From the NCBI GenBank assembly GCA_021807965.1, contig JAKBCI010000109.1:1-6124 (forward strand): a DNA stretch of 6,124 bases. Reading direction: 5' to 3'. The stretch comes from Actinomycetes bacterium (GTDB lineage: Bacteria > Actinomycetota > Acidimicrobiia > Acidimicrobiales > RAAP-2). Position numbers and translations under genes: made by a program. Of this stretch, positions 5,102 to 6,124 are shown piece by piece; positions within the stretch are counted from its first letter, which is position 1; each line of letters begins with the position of its first letter. Below the pieces are notes generated by a model. That model ran no database searches, was not told where the DNA came from, and saw only the letters and a list, made by a program, of their open reading frames with translations.

Positions 5102-5884
5102 GTGCCCGAAGTGCTCGAGATTGAGTCGTATCGACGTCTCGCCGACCGGGTCGTCGGCGCTACGGTCGCGCGGGGCTGGTGCGACGCCTACGCGGGCAAG
5201 AAGCTCGTCACGCCGAGCGCGTGGGCCCGCGCGGTGCGCGGGCTGACGATTGCCGGTACGGGGCGCCGGGGCAAACTGCTCGTGCTGGCAACCAACGGGG
5301 TCACCCTGGGGATGCGCTTCGGCATGACCGGCGTGCTTCTTCTCGACGGGGAGGCGGGGCTCGAAGGCCTCTTCTACGGTCCCCACGCGTATCGAGCGCA
5401 GTGGGTGCGCGCGGGTCTCGAGTTTCGCGACGGGCGCCGGCTGGTCGTGCACGACCCGCGTCGACTCGCGCGCGTGGAGCTCGACCCCGATCTCGACGAG
5501 CTCGGCGTCGACGCGCTGTGTCTTTCGCGGCCCGACTTCGACGCGGCGCTTCGCGCGCGCGGGGCGGGGCCGCCCATCAAGGCGCGACTGCTCGATCAGT
5601 CGGTCATCGCGGGGGTTGGCAACCTGCTCGGTGACGAGATGCTCTTTCGCGCCGGCATCGACCCGCGTACGCCGACGGGACAGTTGAGCGCCGAGCAGCG
5701 AACGCGGCTGTTTCGAGCCTTTAACCAGACGATGCGCACGCTCGGACGCCGTGGCGGCTCCCATACTGGCGACCACATGGCGGGCCGCGTGGCGGGGGGT
5801 TTCTGCCCGCGCGACGGCGGCGCCATGCGTAGCGCCACCGTGGGGGGCCGCACGACCTACTGGTGCAGCATCCACCAACAGTAA
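5102..5884 (+). CDS. Fpg/Nei-family DNA glycosylase/AP lyase with altered zinc finger
   Basis: The product is 260 aa. This base-excision-repair enzyme family removes oxidised bases and cuts the abasic site. The sequence shows the N-terminal PEVLEIE with catalytic P2 and E3 (P2 follows the start directly, which fixes GTG5102), the beta-elimination lysine K58 in GRRGK, and MRFGMTG (71-77) at the place of the HLGMSG strand that carries the base-displacing Met. It also shows DPRRLARVEL, and the helix-two-turn-helix PIKARLLDQSVIAGVGNLL with K160 and N174. The C-terminal finger is C235-PR-D238, sixteen residues, then C255-SI-H258, where classical members have four cysteines. It belongs to neither the textbook MutM (PELPEVE) nor the textbook Nei (PEGD) type, so I give no symbol and make no claim about lesion preference. 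It is divergent from the Fe-S operon across a 50-base spacer. Confidence 0.92.
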   Translation: MPEVLEIESYRRLADRVVGATVARGWCDAYAGKKLVTPSAWARAVRGLTIAGTGRRGKLLVLATNGVTLGMRFGMTGVLLLDGEAGLEGLFYGPHAYRAQWVRAGLEFRDGRRLVVHDPRRLARVELDPDLDELGVDALCLSRPDFDAALRARGAGPPIKARLLDQSVIAGVGNLLGDEMLFRAGIDPRTPTGQLSAEQRTRLFRAFNQTMRTLGRRGGSHTGDHMAGRVAGGFCPRDGGAMRSATVGGRTTYWCSIHQQ

Positions 5885-5925
5885 GAATTGGCTAGGAACG
5901 GCGCGCTCGGCGTTGCGATTTGGGT

Positions 5926-5931
5926 GAGAAT
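5926..5931 (+). promoter_or_regulatory. Weak candidate -10 (GAGAAT) before the DedA gene
   Basis: GAGAAT matches TATAAT at four positions and again ends 6 bases before the start codon (ATG5938). The overlapping GGTGA (5923-5927) could instead be a Shine-Dalgarno site, since it matches part of GGAGGTGATC and lies 10 bases from the ATG. The sequence does not decide between the two. Confidence 0.25.
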
Positions 5932-5937
5932 GGTCCG

Positions 5938-6124
5938 ATGTCCTCGTTCGTCCAGCACTACGGCTACTTGGCGCTCTTTCTGCTCGCCATCGCTGAATCA
6001 GCCCTTATCCCTATTCCCTCGGAGGTGACCTTCGGCTTCGCCGGCGCCCTCGCGACGACCGCAGTGACTGGTCACGCGCAGTTCTCGATCATCGGGATCA
6101 TCGTCGTCGGGGTTGTTGGCTCGC
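5938..6124 (+). CDS. DedA-family membrane protein, N-terminal part
   Basis: Sixty-two codons are visible before the window edge. The translation begins MSSFVQHYGYLALFLLAIAE, followed by SALIPIPSEVTFGFAGALA and a second hydrophobic stretch (FSIIGIIVVGVVGS). From knowledge of the DedA (SNARE-associated/VTT) family, an N-terminal re-entrant or membrane segment carries an acidic residue followed by PxPSE. Here these are E20 and P25-I26-P27-S28-E29. DedA proteins act as proton-coupled lipid carriers, including undecaprenyl phosphate and phospholipid scramblase or flippase roles. Which lipid this one moves cannot be told from the fragment. ATG5938 is the first Met, preceded by either a GGTGA site or a -10-like GAGAAT. 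It follows the glycosylase stop by 53 bases on the same strand, so it may be expressed independently. Confidence 0.85.
   Translation, partial: MSSFVQHYGYLALFLLAIAESALIPIPSEVTFGFAGALATTAVTGHAQFSIIGIIVVGVVGS

Noticed and set aside
5006..5878. A 290-codon open frame on the minus strand, antisense to the DNA glycosylase
   Set aside because: The translation is Arg/Ala/Pro-rich with no recognisable motif, while the opposite strand encodes a complete Fpg/Nei enzyme. Long antisense frames are expected in high-GC DNA.
5897..5914. Imperfect inverted repeat AACG...CGTT after the glycosylase stop
   Set aside because: A G-G mismatch breaks the stem, there is no T-tract, and it lies where the DedA promoter is expected. 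It is too weak to call a terminator.

Overview
The window is high-GC, densely packed bacterial DNA with frequent GTG starts. It most likely comes from an actinobacterium. The strongest evidence is a trio of uncharacterised genes typical of Actinobacteria: the MSMEG_4193-type histidine phosphatase, a DUF3090 protein and an SCO1664-type kinase-like protein. A protein of the coenzyme F420 hydrogenase/dehydrogenase beta-subunit family and start codons that look leaderless fit the same phylum. An Acidimicrobiia-like lineage is possible, but that is an inference and not something the sequence shows directly.

Left block (1-1782, plus strand): an export and surface-protein cassette. The window opens inside a frame that resembles the C-terminal tail of an archaeal/SipW-type signal peptidase I. 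The same frame runs without a stop into a two-TM DUF5305-like protein. This gene overlaps by one base (TAATG) a small secreted or membrane-anchored protein with one cadherin/Ig-like domain. Together they look like a peptidase, an accessory membrane protein and an exported protein.

Gap (1783-2117): about 335 bases between convergent transcription units. I see no convincing gene there. It holds three GC-rich hairpins and a 12-base palindrome, which are candidate terminators.

Middle block (2118-5051, minus strand): a compact four-gene operon. It is transcribed from a divergent promoter region at 5052-5101, in this order: F420/Fe-S beta-subunit-family protein, histidine phosphatase, DUF3090 protein with a putative C-terminal zinc knuckle, SCO1664-family HipA/PI-kinase-like protein. 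The first two junctions are GTGA start/stop overlaps and the third is a 2-base gap, so expression is probably translationally coupled. The biological role of the trio is unknown. Kinase-like and phosphatase genes in one transcript, led by a redox protein, make this the most interesting part of the window.

Right block (5102-6124, plus strand): a divergently transcribed Fpg/Nei-family DNA glycosylase whose zinc finger has altered ligands, then the first 62 codons of a DedA-family membrane protein cut by the window edge. The starts of both divergent genes lie exactly 6 bases after a TANNNT -10 hexamer, which suggests leaderless mRNAs in both directions.
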